In this document: positions 43,735-56,975 of the stretch, in pieces | Numbering within the stretch: position 1 is the stretch's first letter | How the letters are laid out: every line of letters starts with the position of its first letter | NCBI RefSeq assembly: GCF_030463535.1 | Contig: NC_132879.1 | Span: 32,607,925 to 32,671,924 of the forward strand | Source of the DNA: Salminus brasiliensis | Lineage: Eukaryota; Chordata; Actinopteri; Characiformes; Bryconidae | Length of the DNA: 64,000 nt | Direction: 5' to 3' | Notes under the pieces: generated by a model | Told to the model about the DNA's origin: nothing | The model's database searches: none | The model's input: only the letters and a program-made list of their open reading frames with translations | Translations under genes and position numbers: made by a program

Positions 43735-46700
43735 GCTTACTAACTGCTTTTCCATTGTGTTTACAGTCTATTCCCACAGGTATAACAACAAACTAAACAA
43801 AAAGCTGAGTAGCAGTTTACCCCTACAACCAGCTTTATTTCAGTGCCCAAATCAACTGCAAGCGGGAAGTCCCTGCTTTTTATGGCTGCTGCTGCTTTTT
43901 GACTGTTTGAAGTGTGGCATGTTTAGTCTAGAGCCTTTTTCCACCGCTAGTGATAATGATAGTGTTTGTACTGAATGTGAGCTAGTTCACTCTTTGGTGG
44001 TTAAAGTGGAGCAGTTAGAGGTGAGCATCACAGGTTTACGCTAAGACCAAAGCTAGCCCACCAGAACACCAAACAGGTTTGTCCCCCTCAGTGAAACACC
44101 CGCTGAGGAGCCTGTTCAGCGTACTCTGGTCAGAGGAGACTCCACAACCAGACATTAGCGCCAACCTTAAGCAGGTAGCAAACAGGAGATATTCGAGGGT
44201 AGTTATTCATGTAGGGGCAACGATATTCATCTGCGGCAGTCAGAAGTAAGTAAGGATAACATTAAAGAGGTGGTTAAACTGGTCCAGACAATGTCTGATG
44301 TGGTCATTTACAGCTGACTCACAGCGCTAAATCACTGGATGTTCAAGTGGTGTTCGGAAAATCATGTGGGCTTCATAGATAACTGGTTAAAGTTCGAGGA
44401 CAAGTCTGTTTTTTTAGGTAGGGATGGCGTTCACCCCACACGGGAGGGTGCTGCCCTACTTTCGTGCAGCATAGCTCATAGTCTGCTAGTTAGTCGCTAG
44501 AGTCGTGTAAAAGGCTGCTGACAATCCAGAGCCTGGACCAGGCCACAGACAGACTGGCTAAACCGACTGCTTTAAGGCGTCACCCAGGTTTTACCACATT
44601 GAGACTGTGTCTGTGTCCCGAATTAAACCCAAACATAGAATATCTAAATCAGCTCGTTTTAATAATTTAATTAGTGTTAAATTCTTACATTCAAACAATA
44701 ACAGCACCACCTCAAACCTAAAGCTCGGTCTACTTAATATTAGATCATTAACCTCGTTGTAAATGAAATTATATTTGATCAGAAATTAGATATTTTCTGC
44801 CTTACTGAATCCTGGATTAGACTTGATCAATATTTAGCACTAAATGAAGCCACCACCGCAGGTTATAAACATGTACATAGCCCTAGATTATCAGGCAGAG
44901 GAGGTGAAGTATGCATACACTTGATATTATTCAAAAACACTGTATCACCTTCACTTCTTTTCAGATCCTCTATATTAATATAGAGGCCTTTATAATAAGG
45001 CGTTTGCATGGATCATAGATTCTGTCTGCATGATACAAGACGTGACTGAACCCACACATTACTGTAATCATACCCTAGATTTAGTCCTGACCCTGGGTGT
45101 TAGCACTGATCATCTAAATATTCTACCTCAAAGCTTAGTAATATCAGACAATTATCTAATCTCCTATGATCTACACCTTATGTAATATGTTAATTAGTCC
45201 CCTTGCCTGTCATGACTGGCTAGGTCTTGACTATGAGGGTAAAAACTTACAGGGGATGGCTCGATGCGAGAGTGTTATATTAACAAATAAACACAAGTAG
45301 TAAACAAGGGTAAACACAAGAAGAAGCAGCAATATTACAGGGACAAAGCATAAACTGAAATATAACCATGACAAAGAAACTTGGGCAAAGCAAAGACGCA
45401 CACCCGAGGCTGGCGAGTATCCTGGAGCTAGGATAGTGTGCGGGGAATGAGTAGGAAGAGTTACGCTAACCAATACCTATAGGCAGTGCCTGGGGAAACT
45501 AGGAATAACCAAAACTGCGCTCGTCAGGCGCTACTTACGTGACTTGAGAGCTGAGAGAACCCAAAAGGCAAGGCAAAACTGACTTGGTAACGAGGCTCGC
45601 CCATGAACGGTACAACTAACGTGAACCTGGATAGAGAGGGAGCCTCTCTGACGACCTCGTGGATAATAGGACCGTGAACTTGAACCTTGACGCCCTTGGT
45701 TAGTTCGGCTACGTCTATGCAAACAGCAACATGAATACATTCGCTACCTTGACTGTGTTCAGTAAGTTCAATGAGTTCACAACGCTAACTAAGCTAAATT
45801 CTCGGCAAAGGGCAGCTAGCGCTAGCCCCTTAAATACCTCAGCCCCAGGTGAAACGTATTAACCAAACAATGAACATGAATAAAACACATGTGACAATAA
45901 CCAAACCGTGAAATTAGACATGAACATGAATATCAACATAAGAGTGCGTGAAACGTGACGGGCACGGCGACGCAGGCCTGACATCGCCACTGTCTAAAAC
46001 ATGCAATAACCCAAATGGCTGCTGTACAGTTTACTGAAAACCCTGACCTTAGCTTACACTCCATCAGACCAAACAGAGCTAGATAGATTAACAAACGGTC
46101 TAGAAAACACCCTTTGATCAACCTTAGACAAAGTGGTACTGCTTCAGTCTAAAATGACTAGGTAAAAAAGGCTCGCACCGTGGTACAGTGATCAAACTCA
46201 TACCTTAAAACAAACAGTATGGAAACTAGAGCGTAAATGGTGGACGACCACTAGAGGTGTTCCACTCTGACTAAGGACAGCTTTAGTCAATATAGAAAAG
46301 TACTCATTAAAGCTCGCTCAGCATGTTTGGCCTCGCTGATCGAGAATAACAAAAACAATCCCAGAGTACTTTTTAGTGAGATCTCTAAACTTACTCAAAG
46401 CCAGGCAGATCCTCAACCCCAGATTCTAATTTCTTTAACCAGTAATGTTTTATGGACTATTTTACCCAAAACGCTTAAATTAGCAGCCACAAAACTTATA
46501 ATCAAGAAACCAAATCTTGATCTTAGTGTATTGTCTAATTACAGACCCATCTCCAACTTAACATTTATATCCAAGATATTAGAAAAAGCTGTGGCCCAAC
46601 AACTCTGCTTATACCCGAGTAAAAATGACATGTATGAGAAAATCCAATCTGGACTCAGACCCAATCATAGCACAGAGACAGCCTTAGTGACGATTACAAA

Positions 46701-46781
46701 CAATCTCCTTCTTGCCTCTGATCGAGGCTACGTATCTTTATTAGCCTTACTCGACCTCAGTGCAGCCTTCGGTACAATAGT
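43735..46781 (+). mobile_element. L2-like LINE, interrupted and 3'-truncated, unit 4
   Basis: Same element and same right junction as in unit 2. The RT part 46,327-46,790 is uninterrupted here ([51 protein letters not shown]), whereas unit 2 has a small frame-breaking change near 26,000. It ends at RT motif A where the gene 5 upstream block starts. Confidence 0.75.
45205..45975. mobile_element. Repeat inserted in the L2-like LINE, unit 4
   Basis: Counterpart of 24,570-25,335 at the identical position, so the insertion predates the dimer duplication. Confidence 0.45.
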
Positions 46782-47192
46782 AAAGACATGTGGAAATATG
46801 TGACTGATTTTACTGACTGCAGTGATTCATGTCCTAAAGTAACTAGACACCCTTTCTTCGGAATAAATTCAGCTGCTTTACGGCATCTGACACGGTATTA
46901 TCTCCATAGAAATGACTGACCAATAGAACAGGACATTCTACAGAAACTTTGTGGTGACAGACCCGGTTTCTAAATCTAGTCTCAGATCAAACAGATCTGA
47001 CACTAAACTTTAGTATGAGTGAGGCCTTCATTCATCAGACCTGGCTGTATTCAATCAGCTCAGTCTCATCACTGCAATTTGCTCCATGGGTTGCTGAGGT
47101 AACTGAAGGGGCATAGCACTGTACGCAGCACTGTGTCCATACAGTCCTATACAGCCAATGAAGAGACTGACCTCAGTGACCCGAGTCCTCCT

Positions 47193-47263
47193 CCATTGTG
47201 AGGTCATGTCGATGACATCACAGAGCCTATAAAAAGGCAGGTTCCCCTTCACTGGCTCAGTTC
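47193..47263 (+). promoter_or_regulatory. Core promoter of kinase gene 5
   Basis: CRE-like TGACATCA at 47,213-47,220, TATAAAAA at 47,228-47,235 and an initiator-like A at about 47,259. Confidence 0.7.
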
Positions 47264-47450
47264 GGATTCAGCAGCTCGAGAGATGCTTCATTCCTGCGTT
47301 CACACTGACACCATTTAGCTGATTTTGTCTAGAACCATCTTATCTAGAACCATACAGAGGTTCTACATTTGCTTGGAATACACAGGGAACAGTCCTTACA
47401 ACCTTCTTAACCTTCTGACTTTTATTTCCTCTTTCCATCTACAGGGGAAA

Positions 47451-49231
47451 ATGCAAACCAAAGAAGTCCTGAGGAGTTTGGGCTACGAGGTGGTGGATTT
47501 CATTGGTAAAGGGAGTTACGGTGAGGTTAAGCTGGCCACATCTCAAAGGCACTCCAACCATGTGGCCATCAAAATAATGCACCGCAGGCTGGCATCACAT
47601 ATTTTTGTCTCTAAACTTCTGCCCCTGGAACTGGCCATTCTGAAAAGAGTAAAGCACCCTCACATTGTTCAGGTGCATGAAATCTTTGAGATGCCAAACG
47701 GACAGGTGTTTATTGTGATGGAGGCTGCCGCAATGGATCTTCAACAGAAGATCTGGGAGCTCGGCCGCATTCCCATTGGCCAAGCAAAAATGTGGTTCTC
47801 ACAGCTGCTCAGTGCAGTGGCCTATCTACATCAGCAGGACATTGTCCATCGTGATCTTAAATGTAAAAACGTTCTGCTGACTGCTAACAACCAAGTCAAA
47901 TTAACCGACTTTGGTTTAGGCCGTTTTTCAAGGGGCTTTCCTGACTTAAGCAAGACCTATTATTGCACTCCCGAGTATGGTGCACCTGAGGTGCTTTTGG
48001 AAAAACCCTATGATCCAAAAAAAAGTGACGTGTGGAGTCTAGGTATTATCTTTTACTCCATGGTCACCGGATCCACACCCTTCAAAGTTAACAGTTTGAA
48101 GAGTCTCCTACGTGTCCAGCGAGAACCCTTGGTGTTCCCACGTAGGATCACAGTGGAGGAGCCCTGTCGGGCCTTCATATCTTATATGCTGCAGTACGAC
48201 CCCTCCACTCGGCCGTCTGTGACAGAGGTGGCACAGCACCCTTGGCTACAGCTGAGGCAGGAACGGTAAGTAATCCACTGTGCAGGTATACATACATGAA
48301 GAACATTTTGAATGGGTCACTCAAAGTAAAGAGCTGTTTTGCAAATAGGTAACATACAGTATTAGTTCACTAACGATAAGTACACTAACACATTGCTTCT
48401 GTACTGTCTCCAGGGTTATTGGCAGGTTTGTGGTGGTGCCCGTTGAGGATCTGTGTCCAGACGTCAACCCACTTGAAACGTCAGAGGAAGAGTCTCAGTC
48501 TTCCTTCTCTTTGAACAGTAACATAGACAGTATATCATCTTCTGCCTCTGAAAATGGGCTGGTGTTTTTCAGCACTCCTCAGTCGACAGAGGAAGAGTCT
48601 CCGTCTTCTTCTTTAAGCAGAGACGTAGACGTTCTCTCATCTCATGGTGTCAGATGCGAGACTCTGATGCCTGAGCAGAAAGGCGACAGCAATGGAGCTG
48701 GTGCAAGTCTGACTTGCCAAAGGGTAGAGGCTGTGGAGGAGCACTATGGTTGCGTTAGCTGTAGTCCTGTTTGTGCTGCTATTAAAAGGGCAGCTAATGC
48801 TTATGTCAAGGCACCAATTCTCAGAGCCTCCCGGTCACTCCGACGGAGGATGAGGAAGTTATTCAGAGTTAACTCTGTGGTCCATGACACCACCTCTATT
48901 TCCCAGCAGAGTGCTCCTCATTCTGCTTCCCCTTCAGATGCTCATGCTTGTTTGTGTTCTGAGCAGAGACTCAAGGATGTGACTGTAGATGTCCCTCTCC
49001 ATGGGCTAGTGGTGGAGACAGCATCTGTTCTCCCACAGCCCACAGTATGGAAAGGAACCAGGAGGCTGAGGTTCCCTAAATTTAAGGTATGTTAGGCAAG
49101 TGTTGAGCGATCGTCACAGCCTCAGATTTTATACTTTAAATATTTGCTAGAAATGTTTCAGTTGATTCATATGTGTCATTTTGTCTCGCCAACAGATCCT
49201 GAAGAAGACGAAGATGATTCACCCATTGTAG
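47451..49231 (+). CDS. TSSK-like serine/threonine kinase, copy 5 (three coding exons, 507 aa)
   Basis: Coding exons are 47,451-48,265, 48,414-49,086 and 49,196-49,231. Leader type A, last exon long type (ILKKTKMIHPL). Catalytic K41, E60, D135 and D153 are kept, but R59 beside the helix-C glutamate is Leu (LPLELAIL), which might alter regulation; D147N and P268L also occur. The tail carries KGDSNGAG where most copies have KDNSSGAG, and DAHACLC as in gene 4. Genes 3 and 5 are corresponding members of successive dimers. Confidence 0.85.
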
Positions 49232-49249
49232 ACATCTAGCACGGCCCTG

Positions 49250-49505
49250 GTGATAACATACTACCTTTACACAATTTATTGGTCATTTATACGTTGTTTT
49301 GACCAGAGGAGGATGGGTCCCCCTAGTGAGTCTTGGTTCCTCCCAAGGTTTCTTCCTCCAGCTCTGAGGGAGTTTTTCCTTGCCACTGTCGCCTTTGGCT
49401 TGCTCACTTGGGGTTCATGTTGTATTTATTTATTTTTATTTGTCCTATTTCCGGATTTTTGTAAAGCTGCGTTGCACCATGAGGTTGTAAAAAGCGACAT
49501 ACACA
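49250..49505 (+). mobile_element. L2-type LINE 3' tail downstream of gene 5
   Basis: Same tail. Just after it, near 49,557, about 85 bases present in the other units are deleted (AAACTGATTGAGATGCC). Confidence 0.65.
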
Positions 49506-49559
49506 TCATTTGGAGTTGACTTGTTATGTAAGGGGTAGGAGGGACACTGTCTAAACTGA

Positions 49560-50130
49560 TTGAGATGCCTCTGTAATGTTGCATGGACCTCAGGAACAGT
49601 GCCTCTGGACTGGCAATCCAAGGTTGTGGTCCTCATTAAGAAAGTGAACCAGAGAGTGTGTGGAAACTTTTGAAGCATCACACCTCGGTTTCCCTCTAGA
49701 AAGTTTATGCCAGGGTAGTGCAAAGATGAGACTCAGGAGGAGAAATGCAGATTCTGTCCTGACCATGAAATTTTGGACCAGCTCTTCACTCTCTTTTGGA
49801 TAGTTGAGGAGACATGGGAGTTCAGCAGTCCTGTCTACATGTTTTGTGGACTTGAAGGCTCATGACCATGTTCTCTGAGACATCTTGTGAGAAGTGCTCT
49901 AGGTGCATGGGATGCAAGGGTCGGTGATGCGAGCTGTGCAGTCCTTGTACTCACTGAGTCAGAGCTGTGTCCATATTTTCAGCACTAAGTCAAGCTTGTT
50001 GAGTGTTGCCGTTGGTCTTTGTCAGGGCTGTGCCATGTGTCTGCTCCTGTTTGTGATATTCATAGACGGGACAGCAAGGCGTAGCCAGGGGCAGGATGGT
50101 CTACGGGGGCCTTCAACGCACACTTGACTA
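49560..50130 (+). mobile_element. Degenerate non-LTR reverse transcriptase fragment, unit 5
   Basis: Same fragment as in other units. Confidence 0.7.
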
Positions 50131-50259
50131 GTTTGTAGCTAAGTGTATAGCGGTTGGTATGAGAATCAGCACCTTCAAGTCTGAGGCCACAGTGGTATCC
50201 CACTCACCTTTCATGACCCAGGACTTGCTAGAGGGATTGTATCTTATAGTATCTTATCT

Positions 50260-51306
50260 TAAGAATTAAATAGGGGTGTGAATCTCTCTGTGTCAGGCGA
50301 TTTGATTCAATTCTGATTTTTGAGGTCACGATTCAATTCAGAAACAATTTTTGATTCAGGAACCATTTTTCAATTTAAATGGTCTTTAAATTTGATTTAA
50401 ATTAAGTGATTGACGAAGAAGAAATGACATTGTTGTCATGGTGGGTCAGGCCAGACACAGAGGGATGAACACTCCCAGACATGGGTGCAATGCAAGTACT
50501 TTAATAACACAATAGAAAATCATACAAAGAGCAAACTAAAGCAAACAAAGCAGCAACTAACGAGAATAAACAGGAAAACAACGTAAACTCGACAAACTAG
50601 AGGGCGAACACAAAGCACACCTGAGACCGGGGGGCTCTAGGAGCTGAGCTAGATGAGCAGGGCAGGGAACAGGGGGAACCAGCCGCAGAACCAAAAACGG
50701 CTAGGCCGACCAAACCTGGCAACGCAGTGTGGAAAAGGGTCGCCTAGCTGGAGCGAGGGTCGTGGGTATAAGGTGGGAGTGAGCGAAAGCATCTCGCTAA
50801 ACACATGAACATGAAACACGACACTGAACCGACACAATAAACCAAACATGAACCAAACACACATGAACGCAACTGAACCAGAACCGAGTCACTGAATAGA
50901 TACAAGAACAGAAACATAACAAAAAGTCCTTAAGTGGGCGGCGGCTCGGAATCGCTGCATTCTTGCAAGTAGAAAATGGAGCATTTTACTTTCTTATTTT
51001 GAAGTTTACTTTAGTCTGTTTATGTTCAAAACGGAAAATAAAAAATGTAGTTAATTATGTATTTCAGTGTATTGTGGTTATTCGTGTGTGTGTGTGTGTG
51101 TGTGTGTAAATGTGTATAGCTATGTTCTTTGTTTAAACTCTGTCACTGATAAAGTGGAGATATACATTTTTTGCATTATAAATATAAAATTATTTTATAT
51201 ATATCACATATATCAACAATGTGAACCATACAGCTGTAGCCTATAAGTGCTGTGTGGTTTTGCAGAATTCATGTGTCAATGGCATTGGGGGCCAGAAAAT
51301 ATGGTT
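50260..51306. repeat. Interspersed repeat block, unit 5
   Basis: GATTCAATTC-rich repeat (50,270-50,415), unclassified repeat (50,425-50,955), (GT)n (51,085-51,109) and unassigned sequence with several small deletions relative to units 1-4. No gene seen. Confidence 0.5.
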
Positions 51307-52110
51307 TCAGAATCAGAAATACTTTATTAATCCTAGTAGTGAAACTGCAGTTGCCATAGTTGCAGCGGTTTGTGTAAGAATAAACACTCTATAAAGTTTA
51401 AAACAAAAACAGAAAAATAAGGTTTATAATATATATTATATGATATGACATATATTATGATATGATTAAATGGTATTTATAGTATGAATATAGTTTTATG
51501 AATAAAAGCAAAGTGACAATAACTGTGATAATAAATATGGAACAGACCATATGAAACATTTTGAATTACTGCACCTCTGAGTTATTTCACAGATATTAAA
51601 ATGAATTGCATTACTATTATTATTGCACATATGAACAGTATAATTAGAGAACTGCACAGATGATCCATAGTGTCACACATTGAGGGAGGAGTTATAGAGT
51701 TTGATGAGCACAGGTAAGAATGACCCCCTGTGGCGCTCTGTGGTGCATTTTGGTGGACTGAGTTTTGCACTGACTGTGCTCCAGTGTCTCAACACCGTGT
51801 TGTAAAGTGGGTGGGAGCCATCAGTGTTCTTAGCCCTGTTTGTAGTTCTCCACAGTGTCCACACTGACCCCACTGACGGACACAGGGGTCATCGGTGCCT
51901 TGTCTCTTCTCAGGTCCACCAATAGTTCTTTGGTCACATTGAGATGCAGATGGTTTAGCTCACACCATGTGACAAAGTTCTTCATCGTCACCAAATCCTC
52001 ATCCTCATCACTTCTGTAAAAGAGTGTAGAAGAAGAGAGAGAGAGAGAGGATAGGTCCCTACGAGGCTCCAATGTTGCTGACCACTCTGTCCGACACACA
52101 GTTCTGCAGT
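51307..52110 (-). mobile_element. Rex1/CR1-like LINE remnant, unit 5
   Basis: Minus strand: FVTWCELNHLHLNVTKELLV at about 51,930-51,985. It has an extra AT-rich insertion near 51,425-51,465, and the (GA)n tract is short. Confidence 0.72.
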
Positions 52111-52542
52111 CTTTTTTTTAAGGGGCTACACTTGTCTTTGTTGGTTTCTTTAATCAAGGCAGGTTTTTTGGCAGTTGGGTTCTTTGCGTTCTTTCTCATT
52201 CAGTGGGTGAGAAACTAGTAACTTGGTGTTGAGTTGTTTTTAAATTTTTGCCCATAGTTACAATCACATTTTATTCTCAAAGGTTTCTTGCTTTGTGGTA
52301 GTAAGATTTTCGTAATGCGTCCAGATTTTGTCGTCCATCGAAACACCGCCTTCAAAATGCAAAAATACCCATAATGCCTTTTTCTTTTGCTGTTTACAAC
52401 ATGCCATGGCTTTTAAGTGCTTCACATTTTACTAATTGTGTTTTCTTGCTGCTATTTTCTTAGAATGTTCTTGTACAATAATAGTATGTTGGTATAATAT
52501 TTTTGTAAATAATTTAGAAATTAATTGCAAATATAAATATAT

Positions 52543-53125
52543 TACCCGGCGAGGCCTGTGCCCCCTCGACACGCAGTACTTCAACAAGTTCAAACCAGGC
52601 CTCATCCACTTGGACTGAAACTGAAACTTCAGGTATGACTGATGAAGAAATCAAGTCAGATATCCTAGCCTCACTGAGGGAAGATATATCCAAAATAATA
52701 AGGCAAGAATTGGAGTGTGTGTTTACTGACAATTTTAATGCTCTACAAAGTGAGTTGATGTGGCGGGAGGTCTGTTGACATGGTCTGACGAAGTGATTAC
52801 TGACTGCTGAAACTTGCCTTAAAAGCCAAGTTGAAACCCTTAAAGAAAAGAATGATGATTAGAGGGCAGAATGAGAAGGGGGAATGTTTGAATAGTTGGC
52901 GGGGGGTCTTAACTGTGTCTTGTCACAGCACATGGACAGACAACCCGAATCGAAAGCCCCCCTCCCTAAAATGAGTAAGATGCTTAGACATCAATCTTTT
53001 GAACTGGGTCTTGTTGATGTGTTGAGAAGTAAATTCACAAGACACAGAGACTTTACACACTATTCATGTACAACTGCATCCTATTCCAGGATTGACTATT
53101 TTTGAACCCCCAAATTAGAGTTACA
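52543..53125 (+). mobile_element. L1-like LINE fragment, unit 5
   Basis: Same ORF1-endonuclease join as in blocks 1 and 2 (SYSRIDYF at about 53,085). Confidence 0.65.
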
Positions 53126-53657
53126 TGGGGTAATAGACATTATGATACCTCTTATACTCTTTATTTAACTCACTTTTTTTATTTCCTAATGCAAACTGGA
53201 AGAAGGAAAAAATGCTATGTATGGAAACATTCTGTCTTATGACTTTAAAAAAATCTTCTGTATTTTTATCACAGATTTTTTGGCAGTTTGGTTTTAGGTT
53301 GTGTGGGCTTTCTGTTTAGATTCAGCTTTTGAGCTTTGCGTTCTGTCTCATGCAGTGGGTGAGAAACTAGTAACTTGGTGGTGATTTGTTTTAAGGCTTC
53401 CTTGCTTTGCCGCCTTCACAATGCAAAAATACCCATAATGCCTTTTCCTTTTGCTGTTTAAAACATGCCATGGCATTTAAGTGCTTCATATTTGGATAAT
53501 TGTGTTTTCTTGCATGTATTTGCTTTGAATGTTCTAGTACAATAATAGTATGTTTGTATAACGCAGTTCATAATTCAGAAAGTAAGTGTGATAAACTGGT
53601 TACCATTGTTGAAATCTGAAGTAAAGTAGGTGTACATATATACTTCTGAAAAGGGTC

Positions 53658-53815
53658 AGCATTGTTTTGTTTTTTTTTGTTTTTTTTGTAAAAGCATTAT
53701 CAAAGCTGTTGAGTTTAATTCTGTGTGTGTTCATTACTGGTAAAAAGATCTACCCAATACCCCACCATGCTGATTTGAAATATAATCAACCATGGCATTG
53801 TTTTCTTTTTATACA
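53658..53815 (+). pseudogene. U4 snRNA-like copy 3a
   Basis: Counterpart of 1a and 2a: GCATTATCAAAGC, CTACCCAATACCCCACCATG, GATTTGAAATATAATCAACC. Confidence 0.6.
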
Positions 53816-54308
53816 GAATTAAAAGATTGTTTTAAGAATAAGCTTGAATTTTGTTTCAGTATTATCTGTTGCAGTCAAGACAATTTGTTTGGCAGTAGGT
53901 TCAGCTTTGTGTTTCATCTCATCAAGTGGGTAAGAGACTATTAACTTGGTGGTGAGTTGTTTTAAGACTGTTTTTATTGTTTTTTTTTAATTTTTGCCCA
54001 TAGTTACAAACACATTTTTTCCTCAAGGGACCCTTGCTTTGTTGTGTTAAGATTCACGTAATGTGTCCGGATTTTGTTATCATTTGTAACGCCACCTTCA
54101 CAATGCAAAAATACCCATAATGCTTTTTCCTTTTGCTGTTTGCAACATCCCATGCCTTTCTTGTGCTTCATATTTTACTAATTGTGTTTTATTGCTGTTA
54201 TTTTCTTAAAATGTTCTTGTACAATAGTAGTATGTTGGTATAATGCAATTATACCATTCTTGAAATCCTCTGTAAAGTAGGTGTACATGTATAGTTCTAA
54301 GAAAAGCA

Positions 54309-54435
54309 AGCTTTCTTTTGCAGCGGCTTTATATAATCTGTGAGAGTAATCTGAGGTATGGTAATACCTTGTTCAAAACTTTACCCAAAACCTTCCCACC
54401 CTTAATTGAAATATATTGTGTCATGGCAAATTGTG
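54309..54435 (+). pseudogene. U4 snRNA-like copy 3b
   Basis: Counterpart of 1b and 2b: AGCTTTCTTTTGCAGCGGC, TAATCTGAGG, CAAAACTTTACCCAAAACC. Confidence 0.5.
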
Positions 54436-54849
54436 TTAGTTTTTTGAGGGGTTTCTCAGGCTCTTTTTGCTGCAAGGTAGATTTTATTGGTGGTTTGGTT
54501 ATAGATTGTGTAGGCATTTTGTTTAGGTTCAGCTTTTGAGCTTTGCGTTTTATCTTATCCAGTGGGTAAGAAACCAGTAACTTGGTGGTGAGTTACTTGA
54601 AGACTGTTTTAATTGAATTTTACATTTTTTAAAATGATCCATGAATGCAAAAATACCCATAATGATTTTCCTCTTCGGCCATGCCTTTTAAGTGCTTCAT
54701 AATAAACTAATTGTGTTTTCTTATAATAATAATTATAAAATAATAGTATGTTGGTACAAGGCAATTTGGAAAGTAATTCAGAAAGTAATTGTGATAAATT
54801 GGTTACCATTCTTGAAATCCTGAGTAAAGTAGGTGAACATTTTTTGTGG

Positions 54850-54990
54850 GTTTTTTTTCTGCAAAGGCAATGTCATAGTTTTTGAGTTTAATCCAGTGCA
54901 TGGTCATTACTGTTTAAAATATTTACTCAATACCCCACCATGATGGTTTGAAATATAGTCCATCATGGCAATTTGTGTTTTTATAGAGAC
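54850..54990 (+). pseudogene. U4 snRNA-like copy 3c
   Basis: CTGCAAAGGCAATGTCATAG, CTCAATACCCCACCATGATG, GTTTGAAATATAGTCCATC; AATCTATGTTAAGAATAAGC follows as a 3'-box-like motif. Confidence 0.6.
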
Positions 54991-55132
54991 TCAAAAATCT
55001 ATGTTAAGAATAAGCTTGAATTTTTTTTTTTTTTATAGTGTTTTCTGTTCCTGTCAAAACAGGGTTTTTTTGGCAGTTTGGTTTTAGATTGTGTGGCCAA
55101 CGTGTTTAGTTTCAGGTTTTGAGCTTTGCTTT

Positions 55133-55182
55133 TGTTTTTTGACTTGGAAATATAATCAGCCATGGCAATTTTTGTTGTTCTG
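55133..55182 (+). pseudogene. U4 snRNA-like fragment 3d (3' end only)
   Basis: Only GACTTGGAAATATAATCAGC and CATGGCAATTTTTG remain, fused to the upstream GAGCTTTGC spacer by a deletion. Confidence 0.45.
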
Positions 55183-55714
55183 TAATGAGACTTGAGTCTT
55201 TTGGTTTCGTCTCTCTTTTTTCTCACAGTCAAGGCAGTTTCTTGGCAATTAGTTTTTAGCTTGTGTGGGTATTATGTTTAGGTTCAGCTTTTGAGCTTTG
55301 CGTTCTGTCTCATCCAGTGGGTGAGAAAATAGTAACTTGGTGGTGATTTGGCTGGTTTTATTGATTTTTAATTTTTGGCCCATAGTAACAAACACATTTT
55401 TCTCAAGGGTCCCGTGCTTTGTTGTGTTAAGATTCCGGTAATGCTTTTGGATTTTTTTGTCAATCGGAACAGCGACTTCACAATGCAAAAATACCCACAA
55501 TGCTTTTCCCTTTTGCTTTCTACGACATGCCATGGCTTTTAAGTGCTTCATATTTTACTAACTGTGTTTTCTTGCTGCAATTGTCTTAAAATGTATGTTG
55601 GTATAACGCAATTCGGAAAGTAATTCAGAAAGTAATTGAAATAACCTGGTTACCATTCTTGAAATCCTCTGTAAAGTAGGTGTACATATATAGAGTTCTA
55701 AGTAGATATAACTT

Positions 55715-55785
55715 CTGTATTTTTGGCAATATTGTAGAGTGTAAATTTAATATGAGGTGTGATCATTGCTGGTTAAAAATACTGA
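55715..55785 (+). pseudogene. U4 snRNA-like fragment 3e (5' half)
   Basis: TTGGCAATATTGTAGAG and AATATGAGGTGTGATCATTG remain; the 3' half is deleted. Confidence 0.4.
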
Positions 55786-56708
55786 AAGTTGCTGGTTGAA
55801 AATGGAGTTTGTATCTTTGGTTTCTTCAGGCTATTTGTGCTGCAATCAAGGCAGTTTTATAGCAGTCTGGTTTTAGATTGTGTGGGCATTCTGTTTGGTG
55901 GGTTGTTTTAAGACTGCTTTTATTCATTTCTTAATGTTTTTGCCTATAGATATAATGAGATTTTTCTCAAGGGTCCTTTCCTTTGTTATGTTAAGATTCT
56001 CGTGATGTGTTTGGATGTTCTTGTCAATCACAACACCGCCTTGACATTGCAAAAATAACCATACTTTTTCCTTTTGTTGAGCACGGAGAACACAAAGAGC
56101 ACAAATATGACTAAGAAAGAGCACAAAGAACACACACATGAACCCATACATGAGTACAAATATGGAAATACATTAATAAATAAGTGTAGACATATGGAAA
56201 CAGATAAATGCCAAAATGTGGCGAAACAAATAAATACACTAAAACAAACAAAAAAATAGAGAAATTAATGTGAAATTGTGAAAATACCAAAGTAAAGATG
56301 TGGAAGTATGTGACTGATTTTACTGACTGCAGTGATTCATGTCCTAAAGTAACTAGACACCCTTTCTTCTGATTAAATTCAGCTGCTTTACGGCATCTGA
56401 CACAGCTGTATTATTTCCATAGAAAAACACTGACCAATAGAACAGGACTTTCTACAGAAACTTTGTGGTGACAGACCCGGTTTCTAAATCTAGTCTCAGA
56501 TCAAACAGATCTGACACTAAACTTTAGTATGAGTGAGGCCTTCATTCATCAGACCTGGCTGTATTCAGTCAGCTCAGTCTCATCACTGCAATGTGCTTCA
56601 TGTGTTGCTAAGGTAACTGAAGGGGCATAGCACTGTACACAGCACTGTGTGTCCATACAGTCCTATACAGCCAATGAAGAGACTGACCTCAGTGACCCGA
56701 GTCCTCCT

Positions 56709-56779
56709 CCATTGTGAGGTCATGTCGATGACATCACAGAGCCTATAAAAAGGCAGGTTCCCCCTCATTGGCTCAGTTC
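56709..56779 (+). promoter_or_regulatory. Core promoter of kinase gene 6
   Basis: CRE-like TGACATCA at 56,729-56,736, TATAAAAA at 56,744-56,751 and an initiator-like A at about 56,775. Confidence 0.7.
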
Positions 56780-56975
56780 GGATTCAGCAGCTCGGGAGAC
56801 GCTTGATTCCTGCGTTCACACTGACGCCATTTAGCTGATTTAGCTGATTTTGCCTAGAACCATCTTATCTAGAACCATAAAGAGGTTCTACATTTGCTTG
56901 GGATATACAGGGAACAGTCCTTACAGCCTTCTTAACCTTCTGACTTTTATTTCCTCTTTCCATCTACAAGGGAAA

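Larger units (their letters stand above)
52111..56075 (+). repeat. U4-snRNA-derived satellite array, block 3
   Basis: Same organisation as block 2 with further deletions; three good U4-like bodies and two fragments. Octamer-SPH pairs at about 52,358, 53,420, 54,103 and 54,645. Confidence 0.75.

Noticed and set aside
46327-46803. 158-residue plus-strand frame as a host gene
   Set aside because: [20 protein letters not shown] is LINE reverse transcriptase, truncated at motif A.
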